Notes: generated by a model not told the origin, from the letters alone. A DNA stretch of 64,000 nt from Defluviimonas salinarum (GCF_026013545.1 NZ_JAPDOG010000007.1:62001-126000); one strand, 5' to 3'; positions 34,638 to 44,300 are shown, counted from the first letter of the stretch. Translations and numbers: made by a program.

Positions 34638-36446
34638 ATGTTCCAGAGCTTCAAGTCCACCGCCCGCCCGGAACAGGGCCCGCCCCGCCTCGCCGCCCTC
34701 CGCACGGTGATCGACGAGGCCGGTCTCGACGGCTACATCGTGCCGCGCGCGGATGCCCACCAGGGCGAATACGTCGCCCCCGCCGACGCCCGTCTCGCCT
34801 GGCTCACCGGCTTCACCGGCTCGGCCGGATTCTGCATCGCGCTGCGGAAAATCGCCGGGGTTTTCATCGACGGCCGCTACCGGACGCAGGTGAAATCGCA
34901 GGTCGATACCGGGGCCTTCACCCCGGTTCCCTGGCCCGAGGTGAAACCGGGCGCCTGGCTCAAGGACCAGATTCCCGACGGCGGCCGCATCGGCTTCGAC
35001 CCCTGGCTGCACACGAAAAAGGAGATCGACGAGATCGAGGCCGCACTCAAGGGCAGCGGCGTCGCGCTCTGTCCCGAGCGCAACTTCGTCGACCTGATCT
35101 GGGCCGACCGCCCCGCGCCGCCGCTCGGTCCGGTGGCGATCCAGCCCTTCGACCATGCTGGCGAGACGGCCGAGGCCAAGCGCATCCGGCTCGGCGCCGA
35201 ACTGGCCTCGGCGGGCCAGGAATCGGCGGTGCTGACGCTGCCGGATTCGATCTCCTGGCTTCTCAACATCCGCGGCTCCGACATCGAGCGGAACCCGGTC
35301 GTGCAGGCCTTCGCGATCCTGCACGCGACCGGCCGGCTCACGCTTTTCATCGCGCCCGAAAAGCTCTCCGACGCGGTCCGTGCCCATCTCGGCCCCGACG
35401 TCACGCTGCGCCCGCCCGCAGCCCTCGCCCCGGCGCTGCGCACCCTCACCGGGCCGGTCCGCCTCGACCGCGCCACCGCCCCCCTGCAGGTGGCGCTGGA
35501 ACTCGAGACCGCGGGTATCGAGATCGCCTGGGGCGCCGATCCCTGCCTGCTGCCGAAGGCAAAGAAGAACGCCGCCGAGATCGCCGGGATGGAGGAGGCG
35601 CATCTCAGGGACGGCGCGGCGATGGTCGAGTTCCTCGCCTGGCTCGACGCCGAGGCGCCGCAGGGCGGGCTGACCGAGATCGACGTGGTCCGGGCGCTCG
35701 AAGGATTCCGCCGAGCGACGAACGCGCTGAAGGAGATCAGCTTCGAGACGATCTGCGGCGCGGGCCCCAACGGCGCGATCATGCACTACCGGGTGACGGA
35801 GGAGACCAACCGGCCGCTGAAGCCGGGCGAGATCGTGGTGATCGATTCCGGAGGCCAGTATCTCGACGGCACGACCGACATCACCCGCACCGTCTCGGTG
35901 GGACCGGTGGACCCCGAGGCCAGGGCCGCCTTCACCCGCGTGCTGCAGGGCATGATCGCGATCTCGCGCCTGCGCTGGCCGAAGGGCGTGGCCGGTGCCC
36001 ATCTCGATTCCATCGCGCGCTACAACCTCTGGCTCGCCGGTCAGGACTTCGACCACGGTACCGGCCACGGCGTGGGCGCCTATCTCTCGGTCCACGAGGG
36101 GCCGCAGCGCCTGTCGCGAACCGGCGAGGTGCCGCTTGAGCCCGGCATGATCCTCTCGAACGAACCCGGTTACTACCGCGAGGGCGCCTTCGGCATCCGG
36201 ATCGAGAACCTGATCCTGGTTGAGGAGGCGCCGCCCCTGCCGGGTGGCGACGCCCATCGCAAGATGCTCACGTTCCGCACCTTGACCTTCGTGCCGATAG
36301 ATCTGCGCCTGATCGACGCCCAGGCCTTGACCGGGGCCGAACGGGCGTGGATCAATGCCTACCACGCGGAGGTCGCGGCCCGGATCGGTCCGCGAGTCTC
36401 GGCGCCCGCGCGCGACTGGCTCGCGACGGCGACGAAACCGGTCTGA
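34638..36446 (+). CDS. Xaa-Pro aminopeptidase (M24B family)
   Basis: A 602-residue aminopeptidase P with two N-terminal creatinase-like domains and a C-terminal pita-bread domain. Metal ligands are visible in VVIDSGGQYLDGTTDITRT (two Asp), GTGHGVGAYLSVHEGP (His), LSNEPGYY and IRIENLILV (two Glu). It removes N-terminal residues before proline. The three-domain length is as in the eukaryotic-type subgroup common in Rhodobacteraceae. ATG 34638 is better spaced from GGGGAG than ATG 34632. Confidence 0.95.
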   Translation: MFQSFKSTARPEQGPPRLAALRTVIDEAGLDGYIVPRADAHQGEYVAPADARLAWLTGFTGSAGFCIALRKIAGVFIDGRYRTQVKSQVDTGAFTPVPWPEVKPGAWLKDQIPDGGRIGFDPWLHTKKEIDEIEAALKGSGVALCPERNFVDLIWADRPAPPLGPVAIQPFDHAGETAEAKRIRLGAELASAGQESAVLTLPDSISWLLNIRGSDIERNPVVQAFAILHATGRLTLFIAPEKLSDAVRAHLGPDVTLRPPAALAPALRTLTGPVRLDRATAPLQVALELETAGIEIAWGADPCLLPKAKKNAAEIAGMEEAHLRDGAAMVEFLAWLDAEAPQGGLTEIDVVRALEGFRRATNALKEISFETICGAGPNGAIMHYRVTEETNRPLKPGEIVVIDSGGQYLDGTTDITRTVSVGPVDPEARAAFTRVLQGMIAISRLRWPKGVAGAHLDSIARYNLWLAGQDFDHGTGHGVGAYLSVHEGPQRLSRTGEVPLEPGMILSNEPGYYREGAFGIRIENLILVEEAPPLPGGDAHRKMLTFRTLTFVPIDLRLIDAQALTGAERAWINAYHAEVAARIGPRVSAPARDWLATATKPV

Positions 36447-36508
36447 CATATTCCTGAAGGACTGTTCGGCGAGAATTGGGCCCCGATCGGGCCAGATGGA
36501 GGTATGAG

Positions 36509-36850
36509 ATGACAGACCAGATGCGGATCTACATGGCGGAGGGCACCTGGGTCGTTCGAGCCGCCGGGGCGGTTATCGGCGAGAGCGCCCGCGCGCTCGA
36601 ACTCAGCGGTCCCGGCGGCGCGCCCGTGATCTACTTTCCGCGCGACGATATCGCCATGGCCTTCCTCGACCGCAGCGAAAAACAGACGGCCTCCCCCGTC
36701 CTAGGCACGGCGAGCCACTACACGATTGCCGCCAAGAGCGGCCCCATCGCCGACGCGGCGTGGAGCTACGAAACCCCGGCCGCCGGGATGGAGGCGATCG
36801 CCGGCCATCTCGCCTTTGCCCCCGACAAGGTCACGGTCGAGCGGCTCTGA
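36509..36850 (+). CDS. DUF427 domain-containing protein
   Basis: A 113-residue single-domain protein. DUF427 hallmarks are VRAAGAVIGESARALEL, IYFPRDDIAMAFL, SHYTIAAKSG and AWSYETP. The fold is a small beta-rich one, with function unknown. GGAGGTATG precedes the ATG by a few bases. It stands alone between the aminopeptidase gene and the convergent ClC gene. Confidence 0.9.
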   Translation: MTDQMRIYMAEGTWVVRAAGAVIGESARALELSGPGGAPVIYFPRDDIAMAFLDRSEKQTASPVLGTASHYTIAAKSGPIADAAWSYETPAAGMEAIAGHLAFAPDKVTVERL

Positions 36851-36907
36851 CCACGATTTTTCTGCGAAAAATCAACGAACTTTCGCAGAAAATTCGGGTT
36901 CACCCGA

Positions 36908-38593
36908 TCAGCTGTGCTCCTCGGCCGCGGTGTCGGCAAGCGCGGCCGCATAGGACCTGAGCGCGTCAGTCTGAAAGACCGCGCCGAGCAGCACAGGCTC
37001 GCCGGTCTCGGGATCCGGCTTCGTGATCGGCACGAAATCCGCCCCGGTCTTCTCGAAGAGCCGCAACGCCGTCTCGAGTGTCTGCGTCGCCCCAAGGACG
37101 ACGCCCTGCCCGATCAGGTCCCTGCAGGCCGCCTCCGGGGCCGCGCGGGCATGATCCACCGGGCGCAGGATCGTCGCGAGCCGGATCGTCTCGGCGAGAT
37201 AGGCTTGCGGACCGGCCGCGAGATGCACGCCGCGCCGTTCGAGCTGGGTCAGGAAGAAGGACCGGGCAACGAGCCGCGAGGCGAGCGCGGTCGACAGCGA
37301 TACCGCCGTCATCACCGCGAGCCCGGTCTGCCAGTCGCCGGTCAGCTCGAAGACGATCAGCGTGGTCGAGATCGGCGCCCCCAGCACCGCCGCCGCCACC
37401 GCGCCGGTGCCGGCGAGCGCGTAGACCGTCTCCGCCCCCGACACGTCCGGCAGGACGCCGGTCGCGATCAGGCCGAAGGCGAGCCCGGTCAACGCGCCCA
37501 CGACGAGTGCGGGCGAGAACATGCCGCCGCCCATCCGCCCGCCCATCGTTACCGCCACCGCGATGACCTTGACGATGGCGAAGATGATCGCGGTCGAAAG
37601 GCCGATCTGTCCGGTGAGCGCCGCCGCCGTCGTCTCGTAGCCGACCCCGATGATGTGGGGAAACGGGATCGCGATGGCGCCGAGGACCGCGCCCGCCAGC
37701 ATCGGCCGCAGGTAGCGCGGGAGCCCGGTCGCGGCCTGCACCCGGTTGCCGATGTCCTCGGCGAAGATCACCGAGCGCATGAGCACCGCCGCCACCAGCC
37801 CCGACACGAGGCCGAGGAGCAGGAAGGCCGGCAGTTCGACATAGAAGGCGAGCCCGCCCTCCTCCGGCAGCATGAACTCGGTGACGCCGCCGAATTCCAG
37901 CCGGTTGATCACCGTGCCCGCGACCGAGGCGATGGCGATCGGCGCGAAGGCATGGACGGCGAAGTGCCGAAGAACCACTTCGAGCGCAAAGATCGCCCCG
38001 GCGATTGGCGCGTTGAAGCTCGCCGAGACGGCGGCCGCCACCGCGCAGCCCAGAAGGTCGCGCCCGGTGATGCCGTTGGCGCCGATCCGGTTCGAGACCC
38101 AGGTCGAGATCACGGCGGCGAGGTGCACGACCGGCCCCTCGCGCCCCGACGAGCCGCCCGAGCCGAGCGTGATCAGCGAGGCCGCCGCCGAGGCGAGCCC
38201 CGCGCGCTGCTCGACCCGCCCCTCCTTCAGCGCCGCGCCCTCGATGACGTCGGCAACCGCCCTTACCCGCCCGTCCGGCGTGAACCGGTCGAGGATCAGC
38301 CCGACCACGAGCCCGCCGAGGATCGGCACCGTCAGCACCCACCACCACGGCAGCTCCCCCGCGACCGAGGCGAGGCGAACGTCATCGCTGCCGTAAAGGA
38401 AGGTCTGGAGCCAGCCGATCCCCTTGCGGAAGAAGAGCGCGGCGGTGCCGGCCGCGATCCCGATCGCCAGCGCGATGAACCAGAACTGGACCTGGCTCGG
38501 CCCCTTCGTCCGCATCACCGCGAGCCCCCGTGCCGCTTCGGCGCGGATCGCGGCGGCCTGGCGGCCGATCCAGTTCGGAGTATCGTCTTCCAC
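36908..38593 (-). CDS. ClC-family chloride channel/transporter with C-terminal CBS pair
   Basis: A 561-residue protein with the ClC membrane core (about 35-440) and two CBS-like segments after it. The gating glutamate is present in GSGGSSGREGP (144-154, Glu152). GGMFSPALVVG supplies the GxFxP motif. The internal proton glutamate position of exchangers (second Glu of IIEE in E. coli) is Val here, in GAIFALEVV, as in known ClC channels. The GSGIP anion motif is replaced by a diverged DGRVRAV segment. Transport mode is therefore open. Confidence 0.93.
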   Translation of the reverse strand: MEDDTPNWIGRQAAAIRAEAARGLAVMRTKGPSQVQFWFIALAIGIAAGTAALFFRKGIGWLQTFLYGSDDVRLASVAGELPWWWVLTVPILGGLVVGLILDRFTPDGRVRAVADVIEGAALKEGRVEQRAGLASAAASLITLGSGGSSGREGPVVHLAAVISTWVSNRIGANGITGRDLLGCAVAAAVSASFNAPIAGAIFALEVVLRHFAVHAFAPIAIASVAGTVINRLEFGGVTEFMLPEEGGLAFYVELPAFLLLGLVSGLVAAVLMRSVIFAEDIGNRVQAATGLPRYLRPMLAGAVLGAIAIPFPHIIGVGYETTAAALTGQIGLSTAIIFAIVKVIAVAVTMGGRMGGGMFSPALVVGALTGLAFGLIATGVLPDVSGAETVYALAGTGAVAAAVLGAPISTTLIVFELTGDWQTGLAVMTAVSLSTALASRLVARSFFLTQLERRGVHLAAGPQAYLAETIRLATILRPVDHARAAPEAACRDLIGQGVVLGATQTLETALRLFEKTGADFVPITKPDPETGEPVLLGAVFQTDALRSYAAALADTAAEEHS

Positions 38594-38680
38594 CCGGCAC
38601 TTTTCCGCGAGCCGTCCCCGTCAGGGCTTCCCCGGCCCGCCCGCTTGGCCTAGGGTCCCGGCGCCCGTCCCGAGGTCCAG

Positions 38681-40057
38681 ATGCCCCACGACACAGCACT
38701 TGCCGAACTTGCTTCCTTCTTAGGAGATCGCCTCGCGCGGTCCAAGCCCGAACGCGAAGCTCATGGCCGGAGCGAAACCTGGTTTCCCGAAACGCCGCCC
38801 GACGCGGTGGCTTACCCGGAGACGAGCGCGGAGGTCTCCCGTATCATATCCACCTGTGCGAGGCTCGGCTGCCCGGTCACCGCCTGGGGCACCGGCACCT
38901 CGCTCGAGGGCCACGCGCTCGCGGTCCGGGGCGGGGTCAGCCTCGACATGAGCCGCATGAACCGGGTCCTCGCGATCCGCGCCGAGGACATGCAGGCGAT
39001 CGTCCAGCCGGGGCTCACCCGCGAGGCGCTGAACTCCGATTTGCGCGCGACCGGGTTGATGTTCTCGGTCGATCCCGGCGCCGATGCCTCGCTCGGCGGC
39101 ATGGCCGCGACCCGCGCCTCCGGCACCACCTCGGTGCGCTACGGCACGATGCGCGACAATGTCATGGGGCTCGAGGTCGTGCTGGCCGATGGCCGCGTCA
39201 TCCGCACCGGCTCGGGCGCGCGCAAATCCTCCGCCGGCTATGACCTTACCGGGCTTTTCGTCGGCTCCGAGGGCACGCTCGGCATCATCACCGAACTGAC
39301 CCTGAAGCTCCACGGCCAGCCCGAGGCGATCTCGGCCGCCGTCTGCGCCTTCGACGATTTCGAGGCGGCGGTCCGGACCGTCATTGCGACGATCCAGATG
39401 GGCATCCCGATGGCCCGGATCGAGTTCGTGGACGAGACGGGTGCTGCCGTCTTCAACGCCGCGAATGGCACGGACCTGCCGGAAAAACCGCATCTGATGG
39501 TCGAGTTCCATGGCTCCGAGCTCTCTGCCGCCGAGGACGCGAAACGGTTCGGGGAGATCGTTGCAGAGATGGGCGGGGCGCATTTCGACTGGGCGACCAC
39601 GACCGAGGACCGGAACCGGCTCTGGAAGATGCGGCATGGCGCCTACCCGGCCTGCCTCGCCTTCCGTCCCGGTTCGATGGGCCTTGTCACCGACATCTGC
39701 GTGCCGATCTCGCGTCTCGCCGAGGCGGTGCGGGAAACGCGGGCGGATATCGCCGAGAGCGGCCTGACCGGGCCGATCATCGGCCATGTCGGGGACGGCA
39801 ATTTCCATTCCGTGCTGCTGATCGAGCGCGACAACGCGGCGGAACTGAAGGCCGCCAAGGCGCTCGCCCACCGGATGGCGGAACGGGCGCTGAGGCTCGG
39901 CGGCACGATCACCGGCGAACATGGCGTCGGCATGGGCAAGAAGGATCTGATGGAGATGGAGCATGGCGCGGCCTGGGAGGTCATGGCGCGGATCAAGCGG
40001 GCGTTGGACCCCGACGGCATCCTCAACCCCGGCAAGGTGGTCGAGGTGAGCCAATGA
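38681..40057 (+). CDS. FAD-linked oxidase, D-lactate dehydrogenase (cytochrome)/GlcD-like
   Basis: A 458-residue FAD-binding PCMH-type oxidase. N-terminal FAD contacts are AYPETSAEVS, TAWGTGTSLEGHA, and DPGADASLGGMAATRASGTTSVRYGTM. The C-terminal GHVGDGNFH and GEHGVGMGKK motifs are those of the GlcD/D-lactate dehydrogenase family. It probably oxidises D-lactate or a similar 2-hydroxy acid and passes electrons to cytochrome c or quinone. It overlaps the next gene by four bases. Confidence 0.93.
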   Translation: MPHDTALAELASFLGDRLARSKPEREAHGRSETWFPETPPDAVAYPETSAEVSRIISTCARLGCPVTAWGTGTSLEGHALAVRGGVSLDMSRMNRVLAIRAEDMQAIVQPGLTREALNSDLRATGLMFSVDPGADASLGGMAATRASGTTSVRYGTMRDNVMGLEVVLADGRVIRTGSGARKSSAGYDLTGLFVGSEGTLGIITELTLKLHGQPEAISAAVCAFDDFEAAVRTVIATIQMGIPMARIEFVDETGAAVFNAANGTDLPEKPHLMVEFHGSELSAAEDAKRFGEIVAEMGGAHFDWATTTEDRNRLWKMRHGAYPACLAFRPGSMGLVTDICVPISRLAEAVRETRADIAESGLTGPIIGHVGDGNFHSVLLIERDNAAELKAAKALAHRMAERALRLGGTITGEHGVGMGKKDLMEMEHGAAWEVMARIKRALDPDGILNPGKVVEVSQ

Positions 40058-40443
40058 CGCTGTCCGCCCCCGAAACCTTCGTCCGCGCCTTCGCCAATGC
40101 CTGGGCGGTGCGAGACGCGAAGGCCATCGCCGCGCTTTTCGCCGAGGACGCGGATTTCCTCACGCTGACCGGCCACTGGGCCGAGGGTCGCAAGGCCGTC
40201 GAAGAGACGCTCGCGGGCGAGATGGCCGGCGCGTTCGCGCGCGCGAAGCTGGTGACCGGACGCACCAAGCTGCGCACGGTCGCGCCGGGCGTGGCGCAGA
40301 TCATGCAGCGCTATGTGCTCTCGGGCATTCTCAATGCCGACGGCTCCGATGCGGGCCGGGTCGGCGCGATCCTCTCGGCGGTTCTGGTCGAGGGACCGCA
40401 GGGCTGGACGGTGGCGGCGGCGCAGTTCACGGCGGAAGGGTGA
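40054..40443 (+). CDS. SnoaL/NTF2-like family protein
   Basis: A 129-residue NTF2-fold protein of the SgcJ/DUF4440 kind: an N-terminal helix FVRAFANAWAVRDAKAIAALFAEDADFLTLTG and a C-terminal sheet ending GWTVAAAQFTAEG. It starts with ATG inside the end of the GlcD-like gene (ATGA overlap), so the two are coupled. The family is used as a small-molecule binding or enzyme scaffold, and no activity can be assigned. Confidence 0.85.
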   Translation: MTLSAPETFVRAFANAWAVRDAKAIAALFAEDADFLTLTGHWAEGRKAVEETLAGEMAGAFARAKLVTGRTKLRTVAPGVAQIMQRYVLSGILNADGSDAGRVGAILSAVLVEGPQGWTVAAAQFTAEG

Positions 40444-40448
40444 GCGGC

Positions 40449-40606
40449 GGTCGGGCCGCAGGGCCCGACCGATCGCTCCGGTGGAGCGATTGAAGCCGCG
40501 AACGCGCGCCGCGCAGGCGGCGGGCCGGGAGAGCGTGCCACATGCAACCGGCCCTTCGCTTGCGCTCCGGGCGTTCGGCGCCGACGATCTTCCACCGGAA
40601 GATCGT
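40449..40606. repeat. Cluster of three hairpin repeats
   Basis: Three short perfect palindromes lie between the NTF2-like gene and glyS: GGTCGGGCC/GGCCCGACC (40449-40470), ATCGCTCC/GGAGCGAT (40472-40490) and GACGATCTTCC/GGAAGATCGTC (40582-40606). Loops are only 3-4 bases. They resemble REP-type elements at gene ends and may stop transcription from both sides. Confidence 0.7.
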
Positions 40607-40617
40607 CCGGGCGCGCC

Positions 40618-42897
40618 TCACCCTTCCAGCTTTGTGAGATCCGCCACGCTGAGGCAGATCGTCCGGATCCGCGAGAGCAGGTTCAGCCGGTTCCGCCGCA
40701 CCACCTGATTGTCGGTATTGACCTGCACCGCCTCGAAGAAGGCGTCGATGGGGGCGCGCAAGGACGCCATCGCCGACATCGCGGCGGCGAAGTTCTCCGC
40801 CTCCATCGCCGGGGCGATGGCGGCCTCGGCCTTGTCGAGGGCGGCGAAGAGCGTGCGTTCGGTCTCGTCTTCCGCGAATTTCGGATCGGCGCCGAAGGAG
40901 TATTCGACCCCGTCCTTCTCCTCGGCTTGCGTGAGGATGTTGTTCGCCCGCTTGAAGCCCTGGATCAGGTTCTCGCCGTCATCGGTCTTGAGGAATTCGC
41001 TGAGCGCCTCGGCGCGCTTGACCAGAAGCGTAAGGTCGTCATTGCCGGGCATGGCGAGGCAGGCGTCGATGACGTCGTGGCGGATGCCCTCGTCGCGCAA
41101 GTGGACCTTAAGGCGGTCGTGGAAGAAGGCGAGGAGGTCGGATAGCTTTCGAGACACTTCCGACGAAAAACTAGGCCAGAAATCTTCATCAGCGTCTTCG
41201 TTATTACCCTTCGCGCCCGTTGCCTCGAGAGACGCAAAAACCTGCAACGCCTCATCAAATTCGTCATGATCCGATGAAATACGCGAAAGATGCTCTGCGA
41301 TCTTCCTCGAACTCGCTGTGAGGCGAGCCTCAACGGAACGCAGTTGCACGTTTTGGATCGACAACTCTGCGGCAAAAACTCCGCGCAGAAGCAGAGGAAA
41401 CAGTTCAAATCTTAACTCATTCCCCAGCACCAACCGGATCACCCCCAGAGCCGCCCGCCGCAGCGCGAAGGGATCTTTCGACCCCGTGGGCTTCTCGTCG
41501 ATCGCCCAGAAGCCCGTGAGCGTGTCGATCTTGTCGGCGAGGGCCACGGCGACGGAGACCGGCTCGATCGGCACGGCGTCCGAAGGGCCGAGCGGCTGGT
41601 AATGCGCCTTGCAGGCATCGGCCACCGCCTCGGGCAGGCCGGCGGCCTTGGCGTAATAGACGCCCATCGTGCCCTGAAGTTCGGGGAACTCGCCGACCAT
41701 CGCCGATTGCAGGTCGGCCTTGGCAACCCGCGCGGCTTCCGCCGCGAGGTCGGGCTTGGCGCCGACCAGGGGCGCGATCTCGCGCGCCAGCGCCTCGATC
41801 CGCCCGATGCGGTCCTTCTGCGACCCGAGCTTGTTGTGGAAGGTGACGTGGGCCAGCCCCTCGGCCATGCCTTCGAACCCCACATCACGAACCGTCCGCA
41901 AGTCGTTCTCCCAGAAGAACTTTGCGTCCGAGAGCCGGGCCGAGAGCACCTTCTGGTTGCCCTTCAGGATCGTCGCCCCGTGGTCCGCGGGGTCATTGTT
42001 GGCGACCGTGACGAAGCCCTCGATCCGCCCCGTCTTGGGGTTGCGGCAGGAGAAGAACTTCTGGTGCTCCTTCATCGAGGTCTGAAGCACTTCGGGCGGC
42101 AGGCCGAGGAACTCCTCGCCGATCCGGCCCATCAGCACCACCGGCCATTCGACGAGCCCCGCGACCTCGGTCAGGAGGCCACGATCCTCGACCACCTCGA
42201 GCCCCGCCGCGAAGGCGGCGTTGGTGGCGTCGTGCCAGATGTGACCGGCCCGCTCCTCGGGGTCGAGCATCACCTTCGCGCGCTTCAACTTCGCCGCATA
42301 ATCCTCGAAGGAGCTTACCGAAAATGCCTCCGGCGCGAGGAAGCGATGACCGCGCGTCGTATTGCCCGAGCGGATGCCGTCGATGTCGAGCGGCACGACC
42401 TCGGCCCCGCTTTCGTCGGAGAGAAGGCAGAGGATCGATTGCAGGGGCCTGACCCAGCGCAAGGCCCCCGTGCCCCAGCGCATCGACTTCGGCCAGGGGA
42501 AGTTGCGGACCGTCGCCTCCAGCACCTCGGCGACGATCTCCGCGGCTTTCCGCCCCGGCTTCTCGATCACCGCGAAATAGGCCTGGCCCTTGCCGGCGTC
42601 GCGCACCTCAAGCTGCTCCAGCGTCAGCCCGGTCGAGCGCAGGAAGCCCTGCACCGCCTGTTCGGGCGCGGTGGTCGCCGGGCCCTTGCGCTCCTCGCGC
42701 ACCGCACGGCTCTCCGCCGTCAGCCCGTCGATCGCCAGCACCAGCCGGCGCGGCGTCGAGAGCGCGTGCGCGCCCGCGTAGGTCAGCCCCGCCGCGACGA
42801 GCCCGTCGGTGACGAGCGTCTTCAGATCGGTCCGGGCCTTCGCCTGCATCCGGGCGGGAATTTCCTCGGAGAAGAGTTCGATGAGGAGATCGGGCAT
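40618..42897 (-). CDS. glyS: Glycine-tRNA ligase beta subunit
   Basis: Beta chain of the alpha2beta2 glycyl-tRNA synthetase, carrying tRNA recognition. The 759-residue protein begins MPDLLIELFSEEIPARMQ and has the HD-like and C-terminal anticodon-binding domains (KRANNILTQAEEKDGVEYSF). It is about 70 residues longer than E. coli GlyS. A stretch at about residues 490-582 (41150-41430) has much lower GC (58 of 120 in 41161-41280) and contains Ser/Asn-rich sequence. The start ATG directly follows the TAA of the DUF6446 gene. Confidence 0.95.
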   Translation of the reverse strand: MPDLLIELFSEEIPARMQAKARTDLKTLVTDGLVAAGLTYAGAHALSTPRRLVLAIDGLTAESRAVREERKGPATTAPEQAVQGFLRSTGLTLEQLEVRDAGKGQAYFAVIEKPGRKAAEIVAEVLEATVRNFPWPKSMRWGTGALRWVRPLQSILCLLSDESGAEVVPLDIDGIRSGNTTRGHRFLAPEAFSVSSFEDYAAKLKRAKVMLDPEERAGHIWHDATNAAFAAGLEVVEDRGLLTEVAGLVEWPVVLMGRIGEEFLGLPPEVLQTSMKEHQKFFSCRNPKTGRIEGFVTVANNDPADHGATILKGNQKVLSARLSDAKFFWENDLRTVRDVGFEGMAEGLAHVTFHNKLGSQKDRIGRIEALAREIAPLVGAKPDLAAEAARVAKADLQSAMVGEFPELQGTMGVYYAKAAGLPEAVADACKAHYQPLGPSDAVPIEPVSVAVALADKIDTLTGFWAIDEKPTGSKDPFALRRAALGVIRLVLGNELRFELFPLLLRGVFAAELSIQNVQLRSVEARLTASSRKIAEHLSRISSDHDEFDEALQVFASLEATGAKGNNEDADEDFWPSFSSEVSRKLSDLLAFFHDRLKVHLRDEGIRHDVIDACLAMPGNDDLTLLVKRAEALSEFLKTDDGENLIQGFKRANNILTQAEEKDGVEYSFGADPKFAEDETERTLFAALDKAEAAIAPAMEAENFAAAMSAMASLRAPIDAFFEAVQVNTDNQVVRRNRLNLLSRIRTICLSVADLTKLEG

Positions 42898-43371
42898 TTA
42901 CTTCTCCGCGCTTTCGTTCAGTTCGTGCCAGGCATAGGCCCGGCCATCGGCATAGACCGCGACGACGCGGTCGACACCGGGGTGGATGTTCTTTTCCGAC
43001 AGGAAGGCGAGCGCCGCGCCGGAGTTCAGGTCGGCGCCGATGCGCTCGGCGTCGAAGCAGGGGAACTGGCGCGGGCCGATCAGCGGCTCGGCGCCGGGGT
43101 AGTCCGCGAAGGTCTCGGTCAGCATGGCGAGCGACAGGGGCGTGTGGAAGCAGGCGCGGAAACGCAGGGGCGAGCTCTCGGCGTCGATCCCCTCGAAGGC
43201 GTCGGTCGGCAGGGCTTCCACCGCGCCCGAGAGCGCTGTCAGCCGGATCTCGGCCGCGGCCGAGGCGGGCTCGACCGGCGCGTAGAACGCGTATTCCTGC
43301 ATGTAGTAGAGGGCGATGCCCGCCAGAAGCGCCGTGACCACGATGAACCCCGCGACGATCTTTCCGTTCAC
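42898..43371 (-). CDS. DUF6446 family membrane-anchored protein
   Basis: A 157-residue protein with one N-terminal membrane helix ([19 protein letters not shown]) and a periplasmic domain with two cysteines (RACFHT, QFPCFD). It starts at GTG 43371, overlapping the glyQ stop by four bases, and ends directly before glyS. The protein is recognised mainly through this location between glyQ and glyS in Rhodobacteraceae. Its function is unknown, and nothing in the sequence points to tRNA charging. Confidence 0.8.
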   Translation of the reverse strand: MNGKIVAGFIVVTALLAGIALYYMQEYAFYAPVEPASAAAEIRLTALSGAVEALPTDAFEGIDAESSPLRFRACFHTPLSLAMLTETFADYPGAEPLIGPRQFPCFDAERIGADLNSGAALAFLSEKNIHPGVDRVVAVYADGRAYAWHELNESAEK

Positions 43372-44300
43372 GCCGCCCGGCCTTCCGAGGCGCCGCCCGC
43401 CTCGGTCGTGACGAAGGCATCGGCGCATTTCTTGGCGAGCGCGCGGACCCGGCCGATATAGGCCTGCCGCTCGGTCACCGAGATCACGCCGCGCGCGTCG
43501 AGGAGGTTGAAGAGGTGCGAAGCCTTGATGCACTGGTCATAGGCGGGATGCGCCATGACGATGCGGCGCCCGGCACCGTCGGTCTCCCCGGCGGCAAGGA
43601 TGCGCTCGCATTCGGCCTCGGCGTCCTTGAAGTGCTGGAGCAGCATCTCGGTATCGGCCTGGTCGAAGTTCCAGCGCGAGTATTCCTGCTCGGTCTGGCG
43701 GAAGATGTCGCCATATTTCAGCGGGATCGGGCTCGCCGGATCGTTGAACGGCATGTCCATCACATGGTCGATGCCAAGGACATACATCGCGAGACGCTCG
43801 AGCCCGTAGGTCAACTCGCCCGAGACCGGCTTGCAGTCATGGCCGCCGACCTGCTGGAAATAGGTGAACTGGCTGACTTCCATCCCGTCGCACCAGACCT
43901 CCCAGCCAAGCCCCCAGGCACCGAGGGTGGGGCTTTCCCAGTCGTCCTCGACAAAGCGTATGTCGTGCAGGCCCATGTCGATCCCGATCGCGGCAAGCGA
44001 GCCGAGATAGAGCTCCTGCAGGTTCGCGGGCGAGGGTTTAATCAGCACCTGGTACTGGTAATAATGCTGCAAACGGTTCGGGTTCTCGCCGTAGCGCCCG
44101 TCGGTCGGGCGGCGCGAGGGCTGGACATAGGCCGCGGCCCAGGGGCGCGAGCCGAGTGCGCGCAGCGTGGTGGCCGGATGGAAGGTGCCCGCGCCGACCT
44201 CCATGTCGTAGGGCTGCAGCACCGCGCAGCCCTTGCCGGCCCAGTAGGTTTGCAAGCGCAGGATGATTTCCTGGAAGGAACGGGGGGCGGTCGCGGTCAT
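43368..44300 (-). CDS. glyQ: Glycine-tRNA ligase alpha subunit
   Basis: Catalytic alpha chain of glycyl-tRNA synthetase (class II). The 310-residue protein has [59 protein letters not shown], and [16 protein letters not shown] 44300 has AGAAGG upstream; an in-frame extension to 44360 is unlikely. It heads the operon glyQ - DUF6446 - glyS. Confidence 0.98.
   Translation of the reverse strand: MTATAPRSFQEIILRLQTYWAGKGCAVLQPYDMEVGAGTFHPATTLRALGSRPWAAAYVQPSRRPTDGRYGENPNRLQHYYQYQVLIKPSPANLQELYLGSLAAIGIDMGLHDIRFVEDDWESPTLGAWGLGWEVWCDGMEVSQFTYFQQVGGHDCKPVSGELTYGLERLAMYVLGIDHVMDMPFNDPASPIPLKYGDIFRQTEQEYSRWNFDQADTEMLLQHFKDAEAECERILAAGETDGAGRRIVMAHPAYDQCIKASHLFNLLDARGVISVTERQAYIGRVRALAKKCADAFVTTEAGGASEGRAA

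Noticed and set aside
41395-41420. GTTCAAATC-like sequence resembling a tRNA T-loop.
   Set aside because: It lies in frame within glyS, with no acceptor stem or anticodon arm around it. No tRNA is recognisable anywhere in the window.
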